Of a stretch of DNA of 64,000 bases, positions 10,321 through 18,901 are shown one piece after another; positions within the stretch are counted from its first letter, which is position 1, and every line of letters begins with the position of its first letter. This stretch comes from Gluconobacter sp. Dm-62 (GTDB lineage Bacteria > Pseudomonadota > Alphaproteobacteria > Acetobacterales > Acetobacteraceae): contig NZ_JAERLY010000006.1 of NCBI RefSeq assembly GCF_018256155.1, positions 62,001 to 126,000 on the forward strand. The letters are read 5' to 3'. The notes below the pieces were generated by a model. That model had not been told where the DNA came from and made no database searches. It saw nothing but the letters and a program-made list of their open reading frames with translations. The position numbers and the translations under genes are program-made.

Positions 10321-11264
10321 GTGACGATACCAACGACCGATCGCCCGAAGATTCGGGCAAAAGCCGTTCCTCGCGCGGAATTTTCGGAATTTTCAACCGC
10401 CGCGGCCGCGATCCGGGCCTGCGCGAGTCCATCGCGACCCTCGTTCACGAAGCTGGTCAGCCTACCGATGACGCAGGCGACGAGCCGGAACTCGATCGGC
10501 AGGAACGCGCCCTCATCATGAATGTGCTCCGCCTGCGCGACATCACGGCGGATGACGTCATGATCCCGCGTGCGGATATCATAGCCATGGCCGAGGCCCT
10601 GCCCTTTGGCGAAGCGCTCGACCTGATGCGCCGGGAAAACCATTCCCGCCTTCCGGTCTATCGCGACCAGCTCGACGATATTGCGGGCATGATCCATGTA
10701 AAGGACCTGATCGCCTATGTCGGCGAGCCGGACGCCTTCGACATCCGCCCGCTGCTGCGCCAGCCACTGATGATCGCCCCCACGATCCCGGTGCTGGACC
10801 TGCTGCTCCAGATGCGTCAGCGCCAGATGCACATGGCCCTCGTCATCGACGAATATGGCAGCATCGACGGACTCGTGACGATCGAGGATCTGATCGAGAC
10901 CATCGTGGGCGATATTTCCGACGAGCATGACGACCCGGTCACGACCATGTGGGTGGAACGTCCGGACGGTTCCTTCGATATCGACGCCCGCCTCCCCGTT
11001 CGTCAGCTTGAAGAGCGGCTTGGTGCCGTACTGACGGACGCCGAACGTGAAGCCGAGATCGAGACCGTGGGTGGTCTGGTGTTCCGTCTGGCCGAGCATG
11101 TCCCGGCCAAGGACGAGGTCCTGACCCATGAAAGCGGCCTTGAGTTCCGCGTTCTGGACGCAGATGCCCGCCATATCCGTTCCCTGCGCATGCGGGTTCC
11201 GGAAGGCTGGGAAAACAAGCCGCTTCCTGCCCTCAAGACGCAGGAAGACGACCGGGGCTCTTGA
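10317..11264 (+). CDS. corC: CorC/HlyC-type CBS-domain protein
   Basis: Cytoplasmic protein with paired CBS domains (about residues 60-190; VMIPRADI and HSRLPVYRD are typical) followed by a C-terminal CorC_HlyC transporter-associated domain (about 205-290). The family is implicated in magnesium and cobalt efflux or resistance, although the mechanism of the soluble short form is not settled. The protein is 315 aa from ATG 10317, which overlaps the ybeY stop as ATGA. In many proteobacteria lnt follows corC; here a pair of DsbA-like genes follows instead. Confidence 0.88.
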   Translation: MSDDTNDRSPEDSGKSRSSRGIFGIFNRRGRDPGLRESIATLVHEAGQPTDDAGDEPELDRQERALIMNVLRLRDITADDVMIPRADIIAMAEALPFGEALDLMRRENHSRLPVYRDQLDDIAGMIHVKDLIAYVGEPDAFDIRPLLRQPLMIAPTIPVLDLLLQMRQRQMHMALVIDEYGSIDGLVTIEDLIETIVGDISDEHDDPVTTMWVERPDGSFDIDARLPVRQLEERLGAVLTDAEREAEIETVGGLVFRLAEHVPAKDEVLTHESGLEFRVLDADARHIRSLRMRVPEGWENKPLPALKTQEDDRGS

Positions 11265-11320
11265 CGGAGCCCCCGGTTCGTCGTTCGAGTATCAGCAACG
11301 TTTCCCGCGGAGCCCCGCCC

Positions 11321-11956
11321 ATGTCTGCCCCACAGCCTCTCGGCCGCCGTACCCTCCTTGCTTCCGCAATGGCCCTTGCAGCCAGTGCGTCCGTGCCGTT
11401 CGCCCGGGCGGATGATCTGCCCGCCAGCGACCCGCGCATGGGGCCAAGGCTGGTCGGTTCGCCGGATGCGAAGATGATCGTGGACGAGTGGTTCTCCCTG
11501 ACCTGCTCGCATTGCGCCCATTTCGCGCAGGAGGTCTTTCCCCAGATCCGCAAAAACCTGATCGACACGGGAAAGATCCGCTACCGCTTTCATGACTTCC
11601 CGCTGGATCAGGTTGCGCTGCTGGCGTCTATGGTTTCACGCTCCCTGCCCGCCGAGCGCTATGAGCCCTTCGTGACGGATCTGCTCGACCATCAGGACCA
11701 GTGGGCCTTCGCGCAGAACATCGATCCCGTCGCGGAACTGAAAAAGCGTGCAGCCCTGTTCGGTGTGAGTGCTGCGGAATTTGACAAGATCAACGCCGAT
11801 AATGCTCTGCGAGAGGCCATTATCAACAAACAGGACCATGACGGCGCTTTCCTCCAGATCCAGGGCACGCCATATTTCCGTATCAATGACACCCCTGCTC
11901 CCGACGTGGCGCAGAGCTATGATGCTTTCGCCAAAGCAGTTGCAAAGGCCTCCTGA
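11321..11956 (+). CDS. DsbA-family thiol:disulfide oxidoreductase, copy 1
   Basis: Predicted periplasmic thioredoxin-fold oxidoreductase. From ATG 11321 (purine-rich GCGGAG upstream) the protein is 211 aa. The N-terminus has a twin-arginine sequence, GRRTLLA (8-14), then a hydrophobic stretch ending ARA (about residue 30). The active site is CSHC (62-65) in EWFSLTCSHC. The cis-Pro loop is GTPYF (near residue 188). It belongs to the DsbA/Com1-like group with an embedded helical domain. The second copy follows after one stop codon with identical length and active-site position, so the pair is a tandem duplication. Whether it acts as oxidase or isomerase cannot be decided. Confidence 0.88.
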   Translation: MSAPQPLGRRTLLASAMALAASASVPFARADDLPASDPRMGPRLVGSPDAKMIVDEWFSLTCSHCAHFAQEVFPQIRKNLIDTGKIRYRFHDFPLDQVALLASMVSRSLPAERYEPFVTDLLDHQDQWAFAQNIDPVAELKKRAALFGVSAAEFDKINADNALREAIINKQDHDGAFLQIQGTPYFRINDTPAPDVAQSYDAFAKAVAKAS

Positions 11957-12592
11957 ATGACCCGTCTTTCCCTCTCACGCCGCTTTTTCGTCTCCGCTGC
12001 CCCGGCTCTCGCCGTAGCGGGAGCAGCCGCTGGCAAAGCCCATGCTGCTGATACGGGTTCGACCGATGCCCGACTCAGTTCCCGCATCATCGGCAGCCCG
12101 AACGCCAAGGTTCTGGTTCAGGAATGGTTCTCCCTGACCTGCACGCACTGCGCGCATTTCGCGACCGAAGAGTTTCCCAAGATCAAGGAACAGCTCATCG
12201 ATACTGGCAAAATCCGTTATCAGTTCCATGATTTCTGCGGCGATCGCGTCGGCCTGACAGCGGCCATGGTGGCTCGTTCGCTGCCGGAAGAGCGTTACGT
12301 GCCGTTCCTCGAAGCCCTGTTCTCCAGCCAGATGCAGTGGGCTTTCGCCGCCGGTGGCGATCCGATGCAGCGCCTGCAGCAGATGTCTGCTCTCGCGGGT
12401 GTCTCAGCCGCGCAGTTCCAGGCGATCAGTCAGGATAACGCTTTTGCCGAGGCCCTCTTCAATCAGGTCAAGAAGGATGCGGACACCTATAATATCCAGG
12501 GCACACCCTATTTCCGCTTCAACAATACGCATTACGATCAGGACCCGGAAACCTACGAAAAGTTCGCCGATCTCGTCGCCAAAGCGTCCTGA
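11957..12592 (+). CDS. DsbA-family thiol:disulfide oxidoreductase, copy 2
   Basis: Paralogue of the preceding gene, also 211 aa, starting directly after its stop (TGAATG). The signal sequence holds LSRRFFVS (6-13), a fair match to the Tat consensus, ending AHA (about 30). The active site is CTHC (62-65) and the cis-Pro loop GTPYF is conserved. The copies share long identical blocks around the active site (EWFSLTC, HCAHFA, DTGKIRY) but differ in the CxxC dipeptide (SH versus TH), which tunes redox potential in this family. This copy has an extra Cys in HDFCGDR where copy 1 reads HDFPLDQ. The gene lies 34 bases upstream of smc. Confidence 0.88.
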   Translation: MTRLSLSRRFFVSAAPALAVAGAAAGKAHAADTGSTDARLSSRIIGSPNAKVLVQEWFSLTCTHCAHFATEEFPKIKEQLIDTGKIRYQFHDFCGDRVGLTAAMVARSLPEERYVPFLEALFSSQMQWAFAAGGDPMQRLQQMSALAGVSAAQFQAISQDNAFAEALFNQVKKDADTYNIQGTPYFRFNNTHYDQDPETYEKFADLVAKAS

Positions 12593-12626
12593 TCCGCTAA
12601 CATAGGACCAGTACTTTCATACCCTG

Positions 12627-15600
12627 ATGTCGAGCCGCACCACGACGATCGACCGCCTGAGCATCGGCGGTTTCAAGAGTTTCGCCGATGAGGTGCGTCT
12701 CGATATCCTCCCCGGCCTGACGGGGATTATCGGGCCGAACGGCTGCGGCAAATCCAATGTCGTCGAAGGCCTGCGCTGGGCCATGGGCGAGACCTCCGCC
12801 CGTGCGCTGCGTGGTGGGGAACTCGATGACCTGATCTTCGCGGGCACAGGCGCGCGCTCGGCCCGTAACATCGCTCAGGTCACGCTACATCTGAGCAACG
12901 CTGCTGGTCTGGCCCCGTCCCCGTTTCAGGATGCGGATGAGCTGGAAGTAAGCCGCCGGGCCGAACGCGGATCGGGTAGTGAATATCGCATCAATGGCCG
13001 CGTCATGCGCGCCCGTGATGTCCAGACACTGTTCGCCGATCTGGCGTCCGGCGCGCGAAGCTCCGCCATCATCAGCCAGAACCGTGTCGGCCAGCTCATC
13101 GCGGCCAAGCCCGAAGAGCGCCGTCTGCTGCTCGAAGAAGCCGCGGGCATCACGGGTCTGCACGCCAGACGTCACGACGCCGAACTCAAGTTACGCCAGA
13201 CCGAGACGAACCTCTCCCGCGCCGAAGACCTGCGCCTTCAGCTTGAGGAACGCCTCGAAAGCCTTGAGGGGCAGACCGTTCAGGCCCGGAAATACCGCGA
13301 GATTTCCGAAAAAATCCGCCAGACGGAAACTGAGCTTCACGCCCTGCTCCATGCCCGCGCCAATCTGGCCGTGCAGCGCAGCCGGGACGATCTGGCCAAG
13401 GCGCGCGAAGACCTAAAAAAAGCCGAACAGGCTGCCGAGGCCGCCGCCACGGCCGAGTTTGAAGCCCGCAAGGCGGCTCCACAGGCGCGCGAGGAAACAG
13501 ACCGCCTTCGCAGCGCCTTGGAACGGCTGAAGGTGCAATCTGAAACGCTGAAGCAGGACCTCGAGCGCGCCCGGCAGACCGAATCTGAAACGCGCGTTCG
13601 CCTCGAACAGGCTGAGGGAGATCTCGCCCGCGCCGAATCCAGCCTGACAGCGGACCACGTTGCCCGAAAGATTGCTGCTGAGGAATGTGCGGGTGTTGAG
13701 GCCGACATGGCTGCCCTGCCTGACCTGCGCGCCTCCTGCACGACAGAATGTGAGCGCCTCGATGCGCTCGAAAAGGAACAGGCCCTCGCGCTGGACAGCG
13801 CGACCCGGCTTCGGGATGCCGAGGCCATCCGCAGGGACGGCGTCATGGAAGGGCTGGATGCCCTGACCATCCGGCTGGATGCGGAGATCGGCGCGCTGGA
13901 CGCTCTTGAGGCGGAGATTGCAGCGCTGGATCAGGCAACACCCGATAACGATACGCTTGACGCGCTGCGTCAGAAAGCCGCTTCGATGCAGGAGCAGTCA
14001 CAGCTCACCAGCCGCCGGGAACAGGACTGCACAGTTGCTTTACAGGAAGCGCGCCTCAAAGCCGAACTGGACGGCCAGGCGCTCGCCGAAGGCAGGAGCC
14101 GTCTCGAAGCCCTTCAGGCCACGGAAGCCGATCTGAACAGACGCCTCCAGACGACCCAGACCCAGATCGGGCAGGACCGGACAACGCGGGATGCAGCGCA
14201 GGCCGGTCTGCTCACCGGGGACGCGCGGGTAGAACTTGAATCAGCCCGCGACAGCGCAGCGCAGGCCCTGACCGAGGCGCGCGAGCACGAGGACCACGCC
14301 CGGCAGGAACAGGAGCGGCTCGGCGCGCTCTGGCTGGAAGCCCGGGCGGCAGCCGAAGAAGGCACGCAGCGTCGCAAGGCGCTTCTCCGGGTCGTCGAGC
14401 AGAGCCAGCAGGCGCTTGCTCAGGCCCGGCAGAAAGCCCAGTTGGCTGCAACGGCAGAGACGACAGCCCGGACCGCCCTTGTTCCCGAACAGTCTGTTCA
14501 AAGCGCCCGGAACACAGTCGCACAGACCGAAGCGCGCCTGACCACCGTGCAAAAAACCCTCATCGAGGCCGAAGCCAAACTGACGACTGCCCGGGAACAG
14601 GAAGCACAGGCCCGGCAGACCCTGTCAGCGCTGGAAACACTCCTCCTGCGCACGCAGGGTGAATGTGAGGGTCTGGAACAGAGCCTCAATGCCGTGGCAG
14701 CCCAGCCGCACCCGCTGGAAGAGGAGCTCGACTTCCCGGCAGACATGGCCCGTGCCGTTGCGGCAGTGCTCGCAGACGGGCTGGACGCCTCCCTCGCCCC
14801 CGACACCATTCCCGCCGACCGACGCTGGCGCTCTCTGGACAGGATCGGCAATGCAGAACTGGCCGGCTGTAGCCCGCTCTCGGCTCTTGTTCAGGCCCCT
14901 GAAGCCCTGAAACGCTGCCTGGATGCCGCATTCCTGCTCGAAGATGCCAGCGCCGGACCGGAATTGCAGAAAACTCTCCAGCCCGGGCAGGTTCTGGTCT
15001 GTCGCAGTGGCGCGCTCTGGCGCTGGGATGGATTTACCCGCTCCGCCGACGCACCGGACGCCGGTGCAGCACGGCTGGAGCAGCGTCGTCGCCTGACGGA
15101 AGCACGGAGCCTGCTTCAGACCCATCAGGCCGATCAGCCACGTCTGAGCCAGACGGCCACCACAGCCACCCAGATTCGCGAACAGGCTGAAGCTGCGCTC
15201 ACGGCCCTGCGTCGCGACCGCACAGCACTGGAGCCGCAGCTTGCCGAAGCCCGGACAGTGGCCTCGCGGATCGAGCAGAAGGCAGCCCTCGCCCAGACCC
15301 AGTGGGAACAGGCTGCCGAACGCCTGAAAGACGCCGAAGCTGCCCTGGCCAATGCGCAGAATGCCGCCACACTGGCGGAAGCCGAACTGAAGGTCCACCC
15401 GGACCCCGACGACCTGTTGCTCAAAGCACAGAACAGCGCACAAGATGCCGAAAACGCGCGCAATGCCCTGCGCGACTCCAACAACCGGCTTCAGGATGCA
15501 CGGAGTGCCGCCGACACTGCTTCCCGCGAACTGGATCAGGCCCTTCTGCGGCATGACAGCACACTCACCCGCCTGCAGGATCTGGATGAAGGGCTGGCGC

Positions 15601-17150
15601 GACTGGAGCAGGAGCACGAACGCCTGACAGCCCAGCGCATTTCGCTTCAGCAGCAGGATAACCGGCCCGATATCCCCGCACTGCAAGCCGCGTCTCAGGC
15701 ATCCCAGCAGCGTTTCGATCAGGCGCGCTCTTCCGCCGATGCTGCAACACAGACCGCGCGGGAATGCCGCAACGAGGCCAACCGGCTGACGCAGGAACTT
15801 CAGGCCCTCGATCAGTCCGCCGCAACCGCCCTCGCCCGGCGATCCGCACTGGAGCCGCGTCAGAGGGAACTGCACGACCTCGTCAGCCGCCTGCGGGACG
15901 ATCATGCCAAACGTACGGCCGAACTCGCCGAACGTCCTGACCCCGCCCTTCTGGGACAGGCTGTTCTGGACGCTACCGCCCCCCTTCACGAAACGCGACA
16001 TCTGCTTGACGCAGCACGGACCGAGAGCAATCGCCTGTCGCTTGAAGACGTCCGCCTGACCGGCGCACTGGCCGCGGTCCGCGCGCGGCTCGAGGCCCTC
16101 GGCACCCGGATCGCTGGCGAAGAAGCCAGCCTCGCCCATCTGCGGAGCCGCCGGGACGAATTGCAGGACAGTTTCCAGACGCACAGCGCCCTTCCCGCCA
16201 AACTGGAACGCAGGCTCGCTGGCCACGACCAGACCCTGACAGAGGCCCAGAGCGCTTATGACGTGGCCAGAGCCAAAGACGAAGCGGCGGGTACGGCCGG
16301 CCTCGAAGCGCAGGAGCAGCGCCGCAACGCCGACCTCGCGCTGGCGTCCGGCCGCGAAGCGATTGCGCGCCTGACCGAACGCGCCGAACAGGCCGTTGCC
16401 GCCCGCGAGCGTCTTCTGGCTGACAGTGAGCCTCCTCAGGGTGGGGCCTATCCGTCCGACCTGTCAGAACAGGCCGAAACCTCGACCCGCCGCCGTCTCT
16501 CCCGCCTGAGCCGTGAGCGCGAAGACCTCGGCGCCGTCAATCTGCGGGCGGAAGCCGAGTTCGAGGAAGCACGCGAAACGGCTGAAACCATCGCCCGCGA
16601 GCACGCTGAACTCACAGCCGCCATCAACAGGCTGCGCGGCGGGATTGGTACGATCAACCGTGAAGGACGCGAGCGCCTTCTGGCGGTCTTCTCGGAGGTG
16701 GACCGGCATTTCCAGTCCCTGTTTGCGCGGATGTTTGGTGGCGGACGCGCACATCTGGGCATGGTCGGCAGCGATGATCCGCTGGAAGCCGGGCTTGAAA
16801 TCTTCGCCCAGCCTCCGGGCAAGAAGCTCTCCACGCTGTCCCTGCTTTCGGGTGGCGAACAGGCCCTGACCGCGCTTTCGCTGATCTTCGCGACCTTCCG
16901 CTGCAACCCGGCTCCGATCTGCATGCTCGATGAAGTCGATGCGCCGCTCGATGACGCCAATGTCGAGCGTTTCTGCTCCCTGCTGTCCGATATGACGAAG
17001 GAAGCCGGCACGCGCTTTCTGGTCGTGACGCATCATCAGCTGACAATGGCGCATATGGATCGTCTTTATGGTGTCACGATGCAGGAACGTGGTGTAAGCC
17101 GGGTGCTGTCAGTCGATCTGGGGCGCGCAGCCGCGCTGGTGGACGGCTAA
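12627..17150 (+). CDS. smc: Chromosome segregation ATPase SMC (elongated)
   Basis: Condensin-type SMC that organises and segregates the chromosome with ScpAB. The N-terminal head has Walker A GPNGCGKS (36-43). The C-terminal head has signature LSGGEQ (1407-1412) and Walker B CMLDEVDAPLDD with D1435 and E1436. A hinge-like globular segment lies at about residues 690-810. The arms are Ala/Glu/Gln/Arg-rich coiled coil, about 490 residues on the N side and about 530 on the C side. Bacterial SMCs are usually about 1150-1200 aa; this one is 1507 aa, with the excess in the arms. The start ATG follows AGGACC at a somewhat long spacing. Confidence 0.97.
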   Translation: MSSRTTTIDRLSIGGFKSFADEVRLDILPGLTGIIGPNGCGKSNVVEGLRWAMGETSARALRGGELDDLIFAGTGARSARNIAQVTLHLSNAAGLAPSPFQDADELEVSRRAERGSGSEYRINGRVMRARDVQTLFADLASGARSSAIISQNRVGQLIAAKPEERRLLLEEAAGITGLHARRHDAELKLRQTETNLSRAEDLRLQLEERLESLEGQTVQARKYREISEKIRQTETELHALLHARANLAVQRSRDDLAKAREDLKKAEQAAEAAATAEFEARKAAPQAREETDRLRSALERLKVQSETLKQDLERARQTESETRVRLEQAEGDLARAESSLTADHVARKIAAEECAGVEADMAALPDLRASCTTECERLDALEKEQALALDSATRLRDAEAIRRDGVMEGLDALTIRLDAEIGALDALEAEIAALDQATPDNDTLDALRQKAASMQEQSQLTSRREQDCTVALQEARLKAELDGQALAEGRSRLEALQATEADLNRRLQTTQTQIGQDRTTRDAAQAGLLTGDARVELESARDSAAQALTEAREHEDHARQEQERLGALWLEARAAAEEGTQRRKALLRVVEQSQQALAQARQKAQLAATAETTARTALVPEQSVQSARNTVAQTEARLTTVQKTLIEAEAKLTTAREQEAQARQTLSALETLLLRTQGECEGLEQSLNAVAAQPHPLEEELDFPADMARAVAAVLADGLDASLAPDTIPADRRWRSLDRIGNAELAGCSPLSALVQAPEALKRCLDAAFLLEDASAGPELQKTLQPGQVLVCRSGALWRWDGFTRSADAPDAGAARLEQRRRLTEARSLLQTHQADQPRLSQTATTATQIREQAEAALTALRRDRTALEPQLAEARTVASRIEQKAALAQTQWEQAAERLKDAEAALANAQNAATLAEAELKVHPDPDDLLLKAQNSAQDAENARNALRDSNNRLQDARSAADTASRELDQALLRHDSTLTRLQDLDEGLARLEQEHERLTAQRISLQQQDNRPDIPALQAASQASQQRFDQARSSADAATQTARECRNEANRLTQELQALDQSAATALARRSALEPRQRELHDLVSRLRDDHAKRTAELAERPDPALLGQAVLDATAPLHETRHLLDAARTESNRLSLEDVRLTGALAAVRARLEALGTRIAGEEASLAHLRSRRDELQDSFQTHSALPAKLERRLAGHDQTLTEAQSAYDVARAKDEAAGTAGLEAQEQRRNADLALASGREAIARLTERAEQAVAARERLLADSEPPQGGAYPSDLSEQAETSTRRRLSRLSREREDLGAVNLRAEAEFEEARETAETIAREHAELTAAINRLRGGIGTINREGRERLLAVFSEVDRHFQSLFARMFGGGRAHLGMVGSDDPLEAGLEIFAQPPGKKLSTLSLLSGGEQALTALSLIFATFRCNPAPICMLDEVDAPLDDANVERFCSLLSDMTKEAGTRFLVVTHHQLTMAHMDRLYGVTMQERGVSRVLSVDLGRAAALVDG

Positions 17151-17151
17151 G

Positions 17152-17205
17152 GTCAATTTTCTCAAACAGATAAATTGACGTTGGACCGTTCTGGCCCTTT
17201 GATAG
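17152..17205 (+). promoter_or_regulatory. Inverted repeat and possible promoter before the metallophosphoesterase gene
   Basis: An 8-bp perfect inverted repeat (GTCAATTT at 17152-17159, AAATTGAC at 17172-17179) overlaps a candidate -35 TTGACG (17175-17180). A weak -10 TTGATA (17199-17204) lies 18 bp downstream. This is pattern evidence only. It could be an operator, or a weak hairpin after smc without a U-tract. Confidence 0.3.
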
Positions 17206-17262
17206 AAGGAAAACCAGAAAGCACGCGCCATCTTCGTTGATCCGCCCCTTCCCGACCCCATC

Positions 17263-17949
17263 ATGACGCGAATCCGTGAACACGGGATCCGCGTGGTGGG
17301 AGACGTGCATGGTGATCTGAACGCTTTCCGGCACGCAACAGCAACGGACCGCTTCGTCATCCAGCTTGGGGACCTCGTGGATCATGGGCCCGACAGCGCA
17401 GGCGTGATGGAGCTGATGCTCGAACTTCTGGAACAGCAGCGCGGGGTGTTCATTCTCGGTAACCATGACCGCAAACTTGGCCGCGCCCTTGAAGGCCGCC
17501 GCCTAAGGCGCGATCCGCCCCTCGAAGAGACGCTGCGCCAGATTTCCCTTCCTGAATATGAAGGCCTTCCCGAACGCGTTTATACGGCCATTGATCAGGC
17601 ACCCACCTGGCTGCGGATCGGCCGGTCCCTGTTCGTGCATGGCGGCTTTCATACAGCCATGCTGTCCCTTTCTCCCGTGCCGGGTCTGGGTGAAATGTCC
17701 GCCCCCCTGTCCCGCGCCCTTTTTGGTGAAACGACCGGCCGCATGCAGCCGGACGGTTATCCCGAACGCCGCCTGACCTGGATCAACCGTATCCCCGAAG
17801 GGGTGACGGTCTATGTCGGCCATGACCGCCGCTCAACCGACGGACGCCCCTGGCGCCGCACGGGACGTCTGGGGGGCACGGCTGTCTTTACCGATCTGGG
17901 TGCTGGAAAAGGCGGCCATCTTGCCTGGATTGATCTGAATGAGCCCTAA
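17263..17949 (+). CDS. Calcineurin-like metallophosphoesterase (PrpE/ApaH-like)
   Basis: Predicted two-metal phosphoesterase of the PPP type. The motifs are in order: GDVHGD (13-18), GDLVDHG (36-42), GNHDR (66-70), and later His in LFVHGGFH (122-129) and YVGHD. The substrate is unknown; relatives act on phosphoproteins, Ap4A or RNA caps. The 228 aa protein starts at ATG 17263 without a clear Shine-Dalgarno. The last 11 bases overlap the chorismate mutase gene, and sixA, another phosphatase, follows. Confidence 0.85.
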   Translation: MTRIREHGIRVVGDVHGDLNAFRHATATDRFVIQLGDLVDHGPDSAGVMELMLELLEQQRGVFILGNHDRKLGRALEGRRLRRDPPLEETLRQISLPEYEGLPERVYTAIDQAPTWLRIGRSLFVHGGFHTAMLSLSPVPGLGEMSAPLSRALFGETTGRMQPDGYPERRLTWINRIPEGVTVYVGHDRRSTDGRPWRRTGRLGGTAVFTDLGAGKGGHLAWIDLNEP

Positions 17950-18295
17950 GCCCTCCAACATGCCCCTCAATCCTGATCCGGCCGGCTCTGATCCTGCACT
18001 GGCCGAACTCGAGCGCCTGCGTGCCAGCATCGATAATATTGACGCGGCCCTGATCCACATGCTGGCGGAACGCTTTCGCTGCACGCAGGAAGTAGGCGAA
18101 CTCAAGGCCCGTGCCCATCTGCCTCCTGCCGACCCGTCCCGTGAGACGCGCCAGATTGAACGCCTGCGTCAACTTGCCCGGGACGCACATCTGGACCCTG
18201 ATTTTGCTGAGAAGTTTCTGGCCTTCGTCATCCGTGAGGTGATCCGCCATCATGAAGCCATCGCGGCCAACGCACGCAAGGCATCGGAAGCCTGA
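17939..18295 (+). CDS. Chorismate mutase, AroQ class
   Basis: Small all-helical chorismate mutase that converts chorismate to prephenate for Phe and Tyr synthesis. The 118 aa chain shows the AroQ pattern: LRASIDNIDAALIHMLAERF, then EVGELKARAHLPPADPSRE, then an Arg/Gln-rich helix and the C-terminal FVIREVIRHHEAIA. The start overlaps the upstream phosphoesterase by 11 bases and the stop overlaps sixA as TGATG. It is a monofunctional form; no prephenate dehydratase is fused. Confidence 0.9.
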   Translation: MSPKPSNMPLNPDPAGSDPALAELERLRASIDNIDAALIHMLAERFRCTQEVGELKARAHLPPADPSRETRQIERLRQLARDAHLDPDFAEKFLAFVIREVIRHHEAIAANARKASEA

Positions 18296-18810
18296 TGGGC
18301 CTGCACCGCCTTCTGCTTCTGCGTCATGCAGAGGCGGTCCCCCACGTGTTGACCGAAAACGGTGATCGCGGTCGCCCCCTCACACCAAAGGGACAGGAGC
18401 AGGCCGCTAGCATTGGCAGACAACTCGCGGCCATTGAGATTTCCGGCCCTGTCCAGATCCTGTGCAGCCCTGCGACACGCACCCGACAGACCGCTCAGGG
18501 CGTTCTGAACGGCATGGGGCATGCGCATATTCTTACGATCGAAGACAGTCTCTATTCCGCAACTCCGGACACTCTCTACGGTCTGGTGCATGCTACGGCT
18601 GAAACTGTCCAGACGCTCCTGATCGTCGGGCATAATCCCACTATCGGTGAGTTTGCCTGCGATCTTCTGGGACCTGCCCTTCAGGGAACAAGTTTTTCAG
18701 CGCTCTATCGGGGCTATCCGCTCGCTGGCCTGACGGGATTTGACGTTCCCGGCCCGTGGCTGGATGTTCGCCCTTCCACAATCCAGCCAACGAGCCTTCT
18801 CCTGCCCTGA
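18295..18810 (+). CDS. sixA: SixA-type phosphohistidine phosphatase
   Basis: Histidine-phosphatase-superfamily protein of 171 aa. The catalytic RHAEA lies at residues 10-14 (Arg10, His11). The GRPLTPKGQEQA motif of the SixA subgroup follows, then the second histidine in LIVGHNPTIGE. SixA enzymes remove phosphate from HPt or NPr histidines; the target here is unknown. The start overlaps the chorismate mutase stop (TGATG). This is the last gene of a three-gene run; a perfect hairpin follows at 18817-18837. Confidence 0.85.
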   Translation: MGLHRLLLLRHAEAVPHVLTENGDRGRPLTPKGQEQAASIGRQLAAIEISGPVQILCSPATRTRQTAQGVLNGMGHAHILTIEDSLYSATPDTLYGLVHATAETVQTLLIVGHNPTIGEFACDLLGPALQGTSFSALYRGYPLAGLTGFDVPGPWLDVRPSTIQPTSLLLP

Positions 18811-18816
18811 AAGATC

Positions 18817-18837
18817 GTCCAGAGGGCTTCTCTGGAC
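18817..18837 (+). terminator. Hairpin after sixA
   Basis: Perfect 8-bp stem GTCCAGAG / CTCTGGAC with a 5-nt loop, directly after the sixA stop. The sequence after it is A-rich on the plus strand, not U-rich, so this is a weak or Rho-assisted terminator, or an mRNA 3' stabilising stem. Confidence 0.45.
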
Positions 18838-18901
18838 ATAAAAAACCTTTCAGATGTAAAACAAAACAACATCCTTACACTTCAGGCGGGTTATAAGCTG
18901 C

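Noticed and set aside
14625-16226. A 533-codon minus-strand frame inside smc
   Set aside because: Antisense shadow of the smc coiled-coil; no motif or start signal.
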